Assembly: GCA_951799425.1 (NCBI GenBank) | Contig: OX637397.1 | Coordinates: forward strand, 10,467,064 to 10,531,063 | Source: Ilex aquifolium | Taxonomy: Eukaryota; Streptophyta; Magnoliopsida; Aquifoliales; Aquifoliaceae | Reading direction: 5' to 3' | DNA length: 64,000 nucleotides | Shown here: positions 48,601 through 58,985 of the stretch, piece by piece | Layout of the letters: each line of letters begins with the position of its first letter | Position numbering within the stretch: the stretch's first letter is position 1 | Position numbers and translations under genes: made by a program | Notes under the pieces: generated by a model | Seen by the model: the letters and a program-made list of their open reading frames with translations, nothing else | The model's database searches: none | Told to the model about the DNA's origin: nothing

Positions 48601-50188
48601 ATTATTTACTATATTCTTGCCCTTCCCTTATGGTTTGGGAATGCAAAAAAAATTTCACTCAATGCCTACTATTATCATTGCCATACAATGGAGAAGTTCT
48701 TCAAAAATTTCCATCCTTTTCTTTGGGAATAGAATTGCAAAAAACATAGTATGTGGAACTTCAAATACTTGGAGAAGTTTTTTATTTTTTTTCCATGGTT
48801 TTCTCTAAGACTAGAATTGGTAGTACCCAAAAAATTTGGAACTTCAAATCAAAATTTTCACGGTTTTGCTTGAAAATGTTAAGAAAAGACACACATGGGT
48901 GAAGAAACCAACCTCCCTTTGTGGCTCAGATATAAATTGTCCAGTCAGGTCTCGCAGAATATCCAACAAGTCATTGAATGCAACCTTCCCATTGCCATCA
49001 GAATCATAAACCTTAAAAATGACTACAGAAACAAATAAGTACCACAATGACAACATAGATTGAAACGTAAGACTCTGAATGGCATTCAGCAAGTTAAAAC
49101 GATAAAACAACACCAACTAGACTAGAAGTTACAGAATAATTTTAGAAAGACATATAACAGAAAGAATCATTACATTCCACTTTATGCTGCAAGCTTGATC
49201 GGGAACTGAATGCAGACAAGAATGCCACAAACTCCTTAAAATTCAACCCATCCAGCATCCTCTGCAATCTCTGAAAAAGCAAACAACATTTTGAAATTCA
49301 AATTTGGCAACCCTACTCAGTTTCTCATCTGATCATTGCAAGTATGCAACGTTTGTGCAGATAGACCGTCATAGAAGCATACACATACATCCTTGCACAC
49401 ACATGTATACAAACAGTCATATTGGGTCCCTCTTGGGCTCCAAATTTTATATCTAAGTTCTTAGGCGGTACTTGGTGGCATGGAATTAATGTCTTGTAAG
49501 CAGTATTGCAAGATAAAAGTAGTTTTATCAGTGTATGAGCCAACATAGTCTTCAATTCAAATTCAAGGATGTGTTTCCACAATACCAAATTGCCTTCTTT
49601 TTATTGTATTTTTCAAATGCAAGAATGAGGACAGCTTCAAGCTCCAATACCCTAATTTTTACTGACTTTTTCACATTACCCACTTTGATTTTAAATAATC
49701 ACAAGGATATATAAACTTATTCCCCAAAAGTTACATGCTTTTCTAAGATCAATCTCGTTATAACTTAATCCCGAAATTTGTAATTTAACCTACAAAAATT
49801 TGTAATTTTTAGTATGGTACCTCCTTCTTACCCACATACTAGATAAATTTTTTTTGGTAAAAGAGAAGTTGAGAGTTTTGGCAAACAAGAACCTGAGAGA
49901 GAGGATTGACGGCAAATTCGGGCACAGACATGAACTCTTCGGAAGAGATGAAGCCACCCCCCTTGCGATCCAGCTGACAGAACCTCTGATACAGAGCAAC
50001 TATCTCCTGCTGTGAAACTGAGGAATAACAACAACAATACTTCTCAATAATTAAAACCCAAAACATAAATTTTAGAAAAATTAAATTCACAAAACTATAT
50101 GATTGTTTGTGTGCTTACAGGTGTGATTGCAGTGTTCTTGAACTTCTTCAATGTCGTATTGAGTGAGCATCGAGGATGTGTTGCCCAT
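45643..50188 (-). CDS. Calcineurin-B-like EF-hand calcium-binding protein, complete, six exons
   Basis: Exons on the minus strand are 50188-50119, 50017-49893, 49270-49174, 49022-48913, 47673-47599 and 45693-45643 (stop TAG). They total 528 bp, 175 aa, with all phases matching. The N terminus MGNTSSML has Gly2 and Ser6 of an N-myristoylation signal. EF-hand-like loops: a degenerate one in DRKGGGFISSEEF, a remnant around LDGLNFKEFVAFLSAF, and a clear loop DSDGNGKVAFND with Asp at the last position. A further one may lie in the GYPKDSLLGLSDF region. The C terminus is EVEVPVD. Length, N terminus and loop layout fit the plant protein closest to calcineurin B, a Ca2+ sensor probably tethered to membranes. 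Plants are thought to lack the calcineurin A partner, so its target is open. The last intron (45694-47598) is packed with small elements, and the final exon codes for only 16 residues. Confidence 0.93.
46017..46231 (-). mobile_element. TRIM, same family as 42421, reverse orientation
   Basis: On the minus strand it reads TGTTGAAATATAAATACTT ... GTTTAACA, then a primer site ACAGTGTCAGAGCACG (degenerate), a box of TTCGAATCTCAC, and purine-rich GTGAGGGGGCG. A shortened right repeat ends TGTTTAACA. Flanks GAAAT and GTAAT could be a 5-bp target duplication with one change. It lies in the last intron of the calcineurin-B-like gene. Confidence 0.75.
46242..46577. mobile_element. Foldback MITE with about 115-bp inverted arms and 8-bp target duplication
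   Basis: The exact duplication AATATTTA (46234-46241, 46578-46585) flanks 336 bp. The arms begin GGATTAATAGCACTTTTG and, inverted, GGGGTTAATAGCACTTTTGG, and continue to pair through TTTTTTGTCAnTTTAGTC and CCCTAAAGTAT. The centre holds CACGTG. It directly abuts the TRIM. Confidence 0.9.
46653..46890 (+). mobile_element. TRIM-like element, related but distinct
   Basis: Terminal repeats at about 46653-46719 and 46828-46890 both read GTATGTAnATATnTATnTTnC and share AAGATGAGTTG / GGATGAGTTGG. The left one ends TCTAACA and is followed by TGGTATTAGAAC, a degenerate Met-tRNA primer site. AAAGGGAGGGG precedes the right repeat. It is the third element in the same intron. Confidence 0.65.
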
Positions 50189-50559
50189 GGCCTTGAAAGA
50201 GCAGAGATCGAGTGAGGTTAAGGCCTAGGTAAGCTTTTTTTTTTTATCACATGGCCTAGGTAAGCTGGAAGAACCTTAATTTGGTGTTTTTTGACATCGA
50301 AAAACTCGAAATCTTAGGGAAGACTTGGAGGGCGTGTTTGGTTGCCTGATTACGAGGCTGACCAGATGACACTGCGTTTGTCCAACAACCCGCTTGAGAG
50401 GAGGCGTGTTTTTTTTTAAAATAATATTATTTAGAATAACTAGTTATTTTTCGTGCCTGAAAGTACAGAGTAATAAAAAAAATGATCAACAACAAACATA
50501 TTTGTATTCACACCTAAAATCAAATTATAAAGATAGATGAGAAATAAAAGAATTTAAAC

Positions 50560-50915
50560 ACTTGTTATAGTGGGGGCGAACGGTGGTAATGATGGTGGGC
50601 GACAGTGGTGGTGGTGGAAGAGGGTGATAATTGTGATGGATGATGACAACCGGTTGTAATAGTGGCAGCTATAAGTGACAATGGTGATGGTAGTTGGGGG
50701 GCAGTGGAGGTGATGTGGTAGGGGTGATGGTGGGATAGTGACGACAATGATGGTAGTGGTGGGGTTACGATAGTGGAGGTGGTGGGGCAATGGTGGCAGT
50801 GACGGTGGTAGTGAGGGCGATGGGCGTGGTAGAGTGGCGACAGTGGTGGTGGTGGGATGGCGGCGGTGGTGATTGTGGTGGGGCGGGTGGTGGTCGAAGT
50901 GTTGGTGGGGCGGTT
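50560..50915. repeat. GGT/GTG-rich imperfect minisatellite
   Basis: It is a long run of GGTGGT, GTGGTGGTG and GATGGTGG words, upstream of the calcineurin-B-like gene. The frames that stay open through it are Thr/Pro/His-rich and look like by-products of the repeat. Confidence 0.85.
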
Positions 50916-51652
50916 TCTAAACACAATTTTTTTTAAAGTATTTATGAGAAGTTATAAGTATTAAAAACACTTTTAAAAATTCACCTCAAACACACTCTTA
51001 AGGCCATATTTTTCATATTAAATTTGAAATGTGAATATTAACTGTCAAATTAACTTTAAAGTAAAATTTAAAGAGATATTAACCGTGAAAAACAAAAATA
51101 ATTTTGTTTATCTTTTGAAATTTGAATTGTATTGTACTTTATTATATAGATTTATTAGTTTAATCCATTACAACCTCGAATTGGTAACATGTTTGATAAA
51201 TATTACATTTATTATTAATCCATGATTACGAGTAGGGGCAAAGCTAAAGTTTCTTTTCAGTGGAGACAATCATCAAATTAAAGAGAATAACTATACAACA
51301 ATTATTAAAATTCATTACATCTAGTAAACATAATTGTTTTTTCAAAATTTCATTCTATTAAAAAAATATTCCTAATCTAACACATTTTATAAAATCAAAC
51401 TTCATATTATTTTTTTTTTTACTTTCAAAGATTTCATATATAAATATACGTGAAAAAGTGATTGGACTTAACTAAAAAAAACTAATATAATATAATTTTT
51501 ATAAAATATTAGAATAAAAACAATTTTCATAGAGAATATTATTTTGACATATCATTTTGTGAGTAGACTTATCAATGATAAGATTTCGACTCATTCGAAT
51601 CGAAATTTGTCTTGAGTAAAGGGTTTGTGTGGACAACATATGAGTGATTCTT

Positions 51653-51993
51653 AGGGCCAGTTTGGTACGTGGGTTTGGGGGGAGGGGTTTTAGAACATGG
51701 GTTGGGGTCGGGGAATAAATCCCCTCAAACCCATGTTTGGCAAATACATATTTAGTCTAGAGTTTGAAATCTAGCCCGCTTTAGGCCCGGTCATGAAACC
51801 CAAGTTCATGGGTTTCATGAAAACCATGGGGGGAGGGTTCATATGTGGGTTAATGAGTTTAACATCCAAATAACATTTATACCCCTCATATATCCTATAT
51901 ACTCCATATTAAATTGGTTAAAAGGTAAAATAATCATTTATATATAAATATATTATTATAATAGTCATATATCCCCGCACATACCAAACATGA
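51653..51993. mobile_element. Possible hAT-like MITE
   Basis: The left end CCAGTTTGGTACGTGGG and right end CCGCACATACCAAAC are roughly inverted. The interior is non-coding and rich in AAACCCATG/CATGGGTTT. I could not fix a target duplication. The interval 51994-52740 has only short unsupported ORFs. Confidence 0.4.
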
Positions 51994-52743
51994 GTATTGA
52001 CAGTATTAAATGTTGAACCTCATTTTTAGATTTAAAAGGGTTTGAACAAACCAATTTAAACCCTTCCCAAAAAATATACCGGTACCTAAGATTTTGGTAC
52101 ATGGGGCCGTTTGGAGTTTGTAGAGGTTTAGGTGTAGGGTTAAGTTTTGGGTAAGGGAGAGGGCTAGTGATATTGAAAGGTGGCTTGTCTGCATCATTTG
52201 TGGTCATCTTTAGGGGTTTAGTAATAATAGGCTCTGGGGACTTTTGTGAAACAGTTGGTGAACATAGTGGTAAATAAGCAAGGGAAATACAAGGGACTGA
52301 AAATAGGACAAAAATGTTACAATAGAAGAAGAGGAGAGGCGGATTAGTTGAGAATCACCACCGGAGGAGGAGGAAAAAGGCGGAGCCTTTACTGGATGAG
52401 ACCAATTTACTGGAGCTATGCCCATACCACAACTCCATCTATAATACATTTAGATGTACAAATACTTAAAAATGACAACCTTACAATAAAATTTTACTAT
52501 AAATAAAAGATAAAATATCTAAAGAAGCGGAAGATATAATTAAAAAATGACAAATTAGGTATAAAAAAGAATTAAAAAAAATCAATTATTAAAATAAAAA
52601 TTAATTAAAAATACTTAGCTTAGAGTTATTAGCTTAGAAGACCTTCTGAGTGTACTTTCCACCGGCTTTTGGAAAAATAAAAAAACATTGAACATTGAGA
52701 TTAGACTGATTCAAAATAATGAGGAAAACTTCGATAAATACAA

Positions 52744-53850
52744 GGGTAAATTATACTCACACCTCCTTACATTTGACCAAATGACATGAAGACCCCCTAA
52801 CATTTTAAAATTGCACAAACACAACCCTTGAGATTTAAAAATCATGACACAAACACCCCTTTCGTCTTCCAGCCCTTAGTCTGACTAATAGAAAATAGTG
52901 ATGTCAAGGAATAAAATTTATCTAATTCCAAAATTACCCCTCTATAACATGCCCAACATTTCTCAGACAATCTTGTCTATTAATTATCATAATTTATAAT
53001 TTTAACAACATTAATTATGTAATTATAAAAATTAATCAAAGATTAACATTAAACAATTACATTTTGATTAAAATTAATCAAAAATTACAATTAACTAGGA
53101 TAATTCGTTCCACCATTACCACACAGTTTTGTTCCCATCACTGCAGCCCCACCTCCACCATCACAAAATCATTCACCAGCACCCCACCGTCCACCACCAC
53201 ATTGGAAACTCCTTTATGTGAGTTTTGGCTGATTCGAGGGTGGCAGTGGTTGATTCGAGGGTGGTGACTCATCCATGCATGTGGGTTTTGCATATCTATA
53301 AAGAGAGAGGTAATTGAGTGTTTAGATTTGGGGTTGTTCAACCAGAGATGCATAGTCTTGGGGAGGGGGAGAAGAAGTGGGTTGGTATTGGAGGGTTGGG
53401 AGTGGTGGTTTTGGAGGATTGGTGGTGGTAGTTGGGGTGGGAGGGCTGGTGTCGAGAGGAGGGGCGGGGGCCTAAGAGAGAGAGAGAGAAAGAAGGGAGT
53501 TGGGAGTGGTGGATTTGGAGTGATGGAGGTGGTGGCAACTGGGTTGGGAGGGCTAGGTGCAGTGGGGGTGTTGCGGGGAGGGGGAGGGGGAGGGGGATCT
53601 GTGAGAGAGAGAGAAAGGAATTGCAGGTTTGCACAGAGAGAGATTTTTTTTGACTTATTAATTTAATTTTTTGGCAATATATTTTATTTATATTAAATTA
53701 AATTAAAGGGTTAAAATAATAATTTAATTACATCTGTTAACGTCAGTCACCTATTGTAGCAGACATGGGGTCGCCCTGTAATTTTAGAAATATCAAGAGA
53801 TTTCTGTAACATTTAATCAAGTTTCAAGTAATGTGAGTGTAATTTACCTT
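52744..53850. mobile_element. Large foldback element with GGGTAAATTATACTC ends and G-rich core
   Basis: The left end GGGTAAATTATACTCACACC is mirrored by ATGTGAGTGTAATTTACCTT at 53831-53850. Inside are A-rich arms, a TTCGAGGGTGG direct repeat (about 53233 and 53252) and a G-rich block (53340-53600) ending in four G-runs. No coding function is supported. Confidence 0.55.
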
Positions 53851-54047
53851 AAATAAAATTTGATTCAGAATCTCATATATTAGGAGGCCAACTACCAGTC
53901 TAACACCACCTATCACACTTGCTCCAGGAAAAAAAAAAAAAAAACTCTCAACGGTCTGTCGGTCACATAAGGATACATTATTTTTTCGTCCCTTTCCCAT
54001 TGTGTATCTGTTCAGAGGTCCATTCTCAAACAGGTGTTATAATCCTA

Positions 54048-54356
54048 AGGGCGAATTATACTTTGCACCATGAAAATTTTTAAGATTCCTATTTTATACT
54101 TTTAAAGATTAAATTTTTTACATTGTATTCTTAATTTATCAAAAGTATTGTAATGTGTCTATTCTATTAATTTTTCGTTAATTTTTTTATTAGTGTCAAT
54201 ATGTTGACTTTTAACGGAAACAATAACGGAAGTTAATAGAAGGATCACATTATAATATTTTAATACATTAATGGTGCACTATAAAAAAATTTAAATTTTT
54301 AAAAGTAAAAAGTAAGAATATTAAAATCTTTACAGGTATAAAGTGTAAAAAACCTT
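54048..54356. mobile_element. Foldback MITE with 7-bp target duplication
   Basis: AATCCTA occurs at 54041-54047 and 54357-54363. The left end AGGGCGAATTATACTTTGCA pairs with the right-end GGTATAAAGTGTAAAAAACC. It is 309 bp and non-coding. Confidence 0.75.
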
Positions 54357-54929
54357 AATCCTAAACTCATCAATCAATCACGTTTTTAATAATGCGAAAA
54401 ATTCAAAAAATATTTAATCAAATCAAAGACAATCTCAGAGCCAGCTGGAAACTCCTATCAACTACGGCTCTATTTTTTTTCCACTTATATTAGACCATTT
54501 TCTGACTCAAATTTTTATTTAAATTTAAATTAATATTTGAATAAAAAACTTGATTTGATACAAAAGACTCCAATAGACAAACTTAAATTTAAAGAAAGAG
54601 AAACTCAAATTTAAATGAGGGTAAACCTAAATTTAAAAGAGAGTAAAGATGACAATTGGATCTTTAAAAGAGGGTAAAATCTCACCATTAAAGATTTGAG
54701 TAAGGATTTGAGTCTCCCTTGATTTGAGTAAAAAATTGAGTCTCCCTTAATTTGGTATAAATTTGAGTCAAGGTTGGAGCAAGTTTTTTATATTTATTTT
54801 ACTCAAATTTAAATTTGAGTAAGGGTTGGAGATGCACAAATAGAGCAATTAGATATCTAATTCCAATCGGTAGAAATCTGTAATCCAATAGGATACCAAC
54901 AACCATCCGCTACCGTTTTATTTTCTTTC

Positions 54930-55138
54930 TTATGTCAATGTGGTAACAACGACGAGTAGTAAACTCAGATGTTTTGAGTTTGAATTTTGATAATTTTTTG
55001 GAGTTAGACCACGAAGTATTTATTTATCATGAATACCCTAATCCTGATGTGGATGACTTATATTTGACTAGATCGAGAAAAAGATTAGTCGAGATGCGCG
55101 TAAGTTGGTTTAAACACCCTTGACTGTTAAACCAAAAA
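54930..55138 (+). mobile_element. SINE, family A, forward orientation
   Basis: The tRNA-like head has box A near GTCAATGTGGTAACAACGA and box B near GAGTTTGAATTTTGATAA. The body GATTAGTCGAGATGCGCG is shared with the reverse copies, and it ends TTTAAACACCCTTGACTG. Confidence 0.7.
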
Positions 55139-55340
55139 ACAAAAAATATTTTTACTTTTTGTACAAGTCTATGGTATACCAATTTTTTTTTATGACAATA
55201 ATAAAATTGATTTAGAGTCATAGATGTTTTGGCTTGATGCATTTTTTAATATAATAAAATAAAATTTTTTACAAGTGCCATATTTTTATTAGATAAAAAG
55301 TAAAGGTGTAATAGCAAAACATTATTATTATTATTATTTT

Positions 55341-55519
55341 GGTTCAATAGTCAGAGATGTTTGAATTAATTTATATATATTTCGACTAATTCTTTCACCA
55401 GTCTAGTTTGATTAAAGGCAAGTGATCCATGCTGAGAGTAAGTCTGGTCCCAAGTGATTGTCGTTATTCGAATTTAGGATGTTTGAGTTTATGTTTTTAT
55501 TTTCACTTGAGTTATCCTA
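55341..55519 (-). mobile_element. SINE, family A, reverse orientation, next to the F-box promoter
   Basis: It reads GGTTCAATAGTCAGAGATGT on the plus strand (the SINE tail in reverse). Then come TTTCGACTAATTCTTTCACC, ATTCGAATTTAGGATGT (box B reversed) and TTCACTTGAGTTATCC (box A reversed). With the forward copy at 54930 it makes a large imperfect inverted pair about 150 bp upstream of the F-box gene. Confidence 0.7.
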
Positions 55520-55670
55520 AAGTATAAAAAAAAATTATTTTTTGTACCATTTTAAAATTTTTTTGCCCTTTTTCATCCTGAATATAAAGGAAAAAACAGG
55601 GCATTGAGAGCATCCAAAGCCGGCCTATTTTCTCTTTGGAAACCTTTCACACACACCCACCCCTACAATC

Positions 55671-56966
55671 ATGTCGGACTATTTTCCCCGAGAATTGCTG
55701 GTTGAAATCCTCTCCAAACTCCCCGTGAAATCCCTCCTACGATTCAGATGTGTATCCAAATCATGGCGTTCCTTGATCTCCTCCTCCAGTTTCATCACCA
55801 CCCACCTCAGCCACTCCACCACCACCCACCACCACCTCCTCATCAAGCATTTTTCCCTCTCTTCCAACCAAGAAAACTACTCTCTCTACCCGGACACCTC
55901 AGCCACCACCCTCCACCACCACCAACCTCTAAGCCTCAAATGCCCATTCAAAACCAAATCAAACACCTTCTTCAGGCTGGTTTCAACCACCCACGGCTTG
56001 CTCTGTCTCTCCGATGACCATTTTGGCTACACCTCCACTCTCATCCTATGGAACCCTTCACTCCGAAAATACCTTACCCTCCCTCAACCTCGTATCTGCT
56101 ACGATTCCTACGGTCCTTACATGTTCGCTCTGGGTTGCGGTTTCGACACCGACACCAACGATTACAAGGTGGTTCGAATCGCTTATTTGCAACACAGACC
56201 GGATTCTTGGGAACCCAATTCTGGTATTAACCCTCAAGAGGGTTACCTTGTTCCTCCTCAAGTCGAGGTGTTTTCTCTCAGAAACAATTCATGGAAACCC
56301 ATAACCTCAAATCTTCCACAACATCGTATGGTTGAGTATTTTTGGTCTTCTGTTTTTGTTAATGGGGCGATTCATTGGCTTGGGTATTGTCTGAAAAAGC
56401 AAAAAGACCCGAGTTATAGCAATGTGATAATTGGGTTTGATGTGGGTGGTGAGATTTTTAAGGATTTGAGTCTTCCAAAGATGTTGGTAGATGAGTACCC
56501 ACTGAATTTATCAATTTCGCTATGTGGGGAAATGATAACAGTGTTTCAATACGACAGTCGGCCGAAGAGTCAGAGGTGTTGTGTGTGGGTTATGAAAGAG
56601 TACGGTGTCGTGGAGTCTTGGAGCAAGCAATTTACAGTCGAGTTAAACAATATAGGGGCTGTTCTTGGGTTTAGAAAGAATGGTGAATTGTTGATCGCTA
56701 AAAGTGATGGAGAAGTAATTTTGTACAACCCCAAGAGCAATGGTGTGGAGAAGATTGAGATTCGTGGTGGTAGAGACTCATTTTTTGTGGGGAATTTTGC
56801 GGAGAGCCTTGTTTTGCTGGATGGAGGAAAGCATGTAAATTGTTATGATGAGGAAGAAGAAGACGCTGTTTTCAGTGGTGAAGATAGAGCCATGGCTGGT
56901 TTACTTGAACGTAATTCATGTATGCATCATGCTTTTGCAGCTCATTTTCTCAACAACTCATATTGA
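55671..56966 (+). CDS. F-box protein with F-box-associated (FBA) domain, single exon
   Basis: This is a complete 431-aa ORF without introns, as usual for this family. Residues 1-45 are an F-box: FPRELLVEILSKLPVKSLLR then FRCVSKSWRSLISSSSF. Such F-boxes bind SKP1 in an SCF ubiquitin ligase. A His/Thr-rich linker (HSTTTHHHLL) follows. Then come the FBA/kelch-like motifs: TTHGLLCLSD, LILWNPSLRKYLTLP, GCGFDTDTNDYKVVRI, VEVFSLRNNSWKPI, VFVNGAIHWLG, IIGFDVGGEIFKDLSLP and VWVMKEYGVVESWSKQFTV. The substrate is unknown; relatives act in defence, hormone or self-incompatibility control. The C-terminal tail past DGGKHVN is Glu-rich. A TATA-like GAATATAAAGG lies about 85 nt before the ATG (55581-55591). 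Confidence 0.94.
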   Translation: MSDYFPRELLVEILSKLPVKSLLRFRCVSKSWRSLISSSSFITTHLSHSTTTHHHLLIKHFSLSSNQENYSLYPDTSATTLHHHQPLSLKCPFKTKSNTFFRLVSTTHGLLCLSDDHFGYTSTLILWNPSLRKYLTLPQPRICYDSYGPYMFALGCGFDTDTNDYKVVRIAYLQHRPDSWEPNSGINPQEGYLVPPQVEVFSLRNNSWKPITSNLPQHRMVEYFWSSVFVNGAIHWLGYCLKKQKDPSYSNVIIGFDVGGEIFKDLSLPKMLVDEYPLNLSISLCGEMITVFQYDSRPKSQRCCVWVMKEYGVVESWSKQFTVELNNIGAVLGFRKNGELLIAKSDGEVILYNPKSNGVEKIEIRGGRDSFFVGNFAESLVLLDGGKHVNCYDEEEEDAVFSGEDRAMAGLLERNSCMHHAFAAHFLNNSY

Positions 56967-57104
56967 CTGTAATTCGTATTAATTTCCAATCCAAATTGAA
57001 AAAAATATTTTTATTATTTTAGTTTTTGGGTTCTTTCCTCTTATTATTGCCTAATTATTCAACAAAGTTCGGTTCTTTCACTGAAGTCTTTGTCCAGATA
57101 AATC

Positions 57105-57312
57105 TGGGAGTAGTTCAAATGTTAGAAAAGACGGGTTAAAAACTCGGATCTCCTAAGTTTGAACCTTGACAATTTTTTGAGATTAGGTTGTAAATGATTT
57201 ATTTCTCATAAATATTTTAATCTCGGCGTGGTTGATCTGTCTTTGATTGAACCGAAAAAAAATTAATCAAGATATGCGTAAGATAATTTGGATATTTTTG
57301 ACCACTAAACTT
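57105..57312 (+). mobile_element. SINE, family A, forward orientation, downstream of the F-box gene
   Basis: Head GTAGTTCAAATGTTAG (box A) and CCTAAGTTTGAACCTTGACA (box B). Body AATTAATCAAGATATGCG. Tail TTTGACCACTAAACTTAA. Confidence 0.65.
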
Positions 57313-57734
57313 AAAAAAAACACCCAATTAGAAAGAAATAACATCCAGCCAGTTCTTCAATTTCTTCATTTACTTTTCAATTATGCTCCCACTTTTTTAA
57401 AACATGTTGGTGTAATATGCAATCACATCTATATTACAAGGAAACGACTATTACTATTGAGAATCAAGTTAGACTTTACAAATGACAAGTTATAACTATT
57501 TATGGCTCATCACAAGGATTTGATTAATCATAAAATATTGTGGTAGATAATGAATAACTCCAATCATGTAACTTGATTTTTAAAAGATGAAATTTGACCT
57601 TTAATGATTGTATATTTACCTTATCGATCATAAAATTTTATAATTGATCATTGTGAACTTGAGTTGTAGCATAAATTTTTTTAAGTAAGTTGAAATTTAG
57701 ACACTCATTAGATTGAATTTGTTTTTTTTTTTTT

Positions 57735-57830
57735 GGTTCAACGATTAAGGGTGTTCAGAGCAGTTTAAACGCATCTCGACTAATTCTCTCTCCGATCTAT
57801 TAAAAAACAAATCATTCACGTCAGAACTAT
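57735..57830 (-). mobile_element. Truncated SINE, family A, reverse orientation (3' part only)
   Basis: It reads GGTTCAACGATTAAGGGTGT and CATCTCGACTAATTCTCTCT on the plus strand, then is lost after about 57830. The tRNA-like head is missing. Confidence 0.55.
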
Positions 57831-58086
57831 ATAACCTTCGGTATGAAACCGAAAGAATTATTGAAGTCCATTCCAAGGACCCGACTACGGTACAACCAAA
57901 TGAATTTTCGGTATGGTACCGAAATCCAATGTGCACTGTAGATCTGTCTAACAAGAAAACTGAGCCGTTGATTTTATTTTTCCAAAGACTTACCGGTTAC
58001 CGGTTGGATACCGGCTGCTAGACATGTCAGATAGTACATATGAGGACTAGGAAATTGTGTAACGTAATGAAAGGAATATTTACAAG

Positions 58087-58985
58087 TTGAATGGATTGTA
58101 TACCAAATTTTTGGGTATATGTACAATTTCAATGGAAATATTTACAACTTTCATGGATTATTTACCACTTTTTTTGAGAATATTTACAACTTCAATGGAT
58201 CAATTACCACTTCAATGGATCATTTACCACTTTTATAGAAAAATTTACAACTTCAATGGATCGTTTACGACAGTAATAGATTTTTTACGATATTTAATAC
58301 TCCATGATCGATCATTAAATATGATCGATCGATCATATTTTAACGTAATATATGAGTAACCCAAGAAGATATACAACTTCAATGGATGATTTTACCACTT
58401 TTAAAGAAATATTTACAACTTTCATGGATTATTGACCACTTATAATGTAATATTTACAAATTTAATGGATCAATACCACTTTTATGGGAATATTTACAAC
58501 TTCAATTAATCATTTACTACTTTTATAGTAATATTTACAACTTCAATGGATAATGTACCACTTCAATGGATCATTTACCACTTTTATAGGAAAATTTCCA
58601 ACTTCAATGGATCGTTTACAATAGTAATGGATTTTTTACGATATTTAATACTCCATGATCGATCATTAAATATGATCGATCGATCATATTTTAACGTAAT
58701 ATATGAGTAACCCAAGAAGATATGCAACTTCAATGGATGATTTTACCACTTTTAAAGAAATATTTACAACTTTCATGGATTATTGACCACTTTTAATGGA
58801 ATATTTACAAATTTAATGGATCAATACCACTTTTATGAGAATATTTACAACTTCAATTGATCATTTACTACTTTTATAGTAATATTTACAACTTCAACGG
58901 ATAATTTACCACTTCAATGGATCATTTACCACTTTTATAGGAAAATTTCCAACTTCAATGGATCATTTATCACTTTTATGGGAAT
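58087..58985 (+). repeat. Irregular minisatellite with a 351-bp higher unit and GATCGATC palindromes
   Basis: The basic word ATTTACAACTTCAATGGATC followed by ATTTACCACTTTTAT recurs about every 37 bp with variation. A larger unit holding CCATGATCGATCATTAAATA occurs twice, 351 bp apart (58302 and 58653). It is related to the 180-bp array that follows. Confidence 0.85.

Noticed and set aside
50554-50924. Thr/Pro/His-rich minus-strand frames
   Set aside because: By-product of the GGT-rich minisatellite in three frames; no start context or conserved motif.
52210-52449. 79-aa minus-strand ORF (starts MYYRWSCGMGIAPVNW)
   Set aside because: No motif recognised, no neighbouring exon that joins in frame, and it lies between repeats. 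Possibly a gene fragment, but unsupported.
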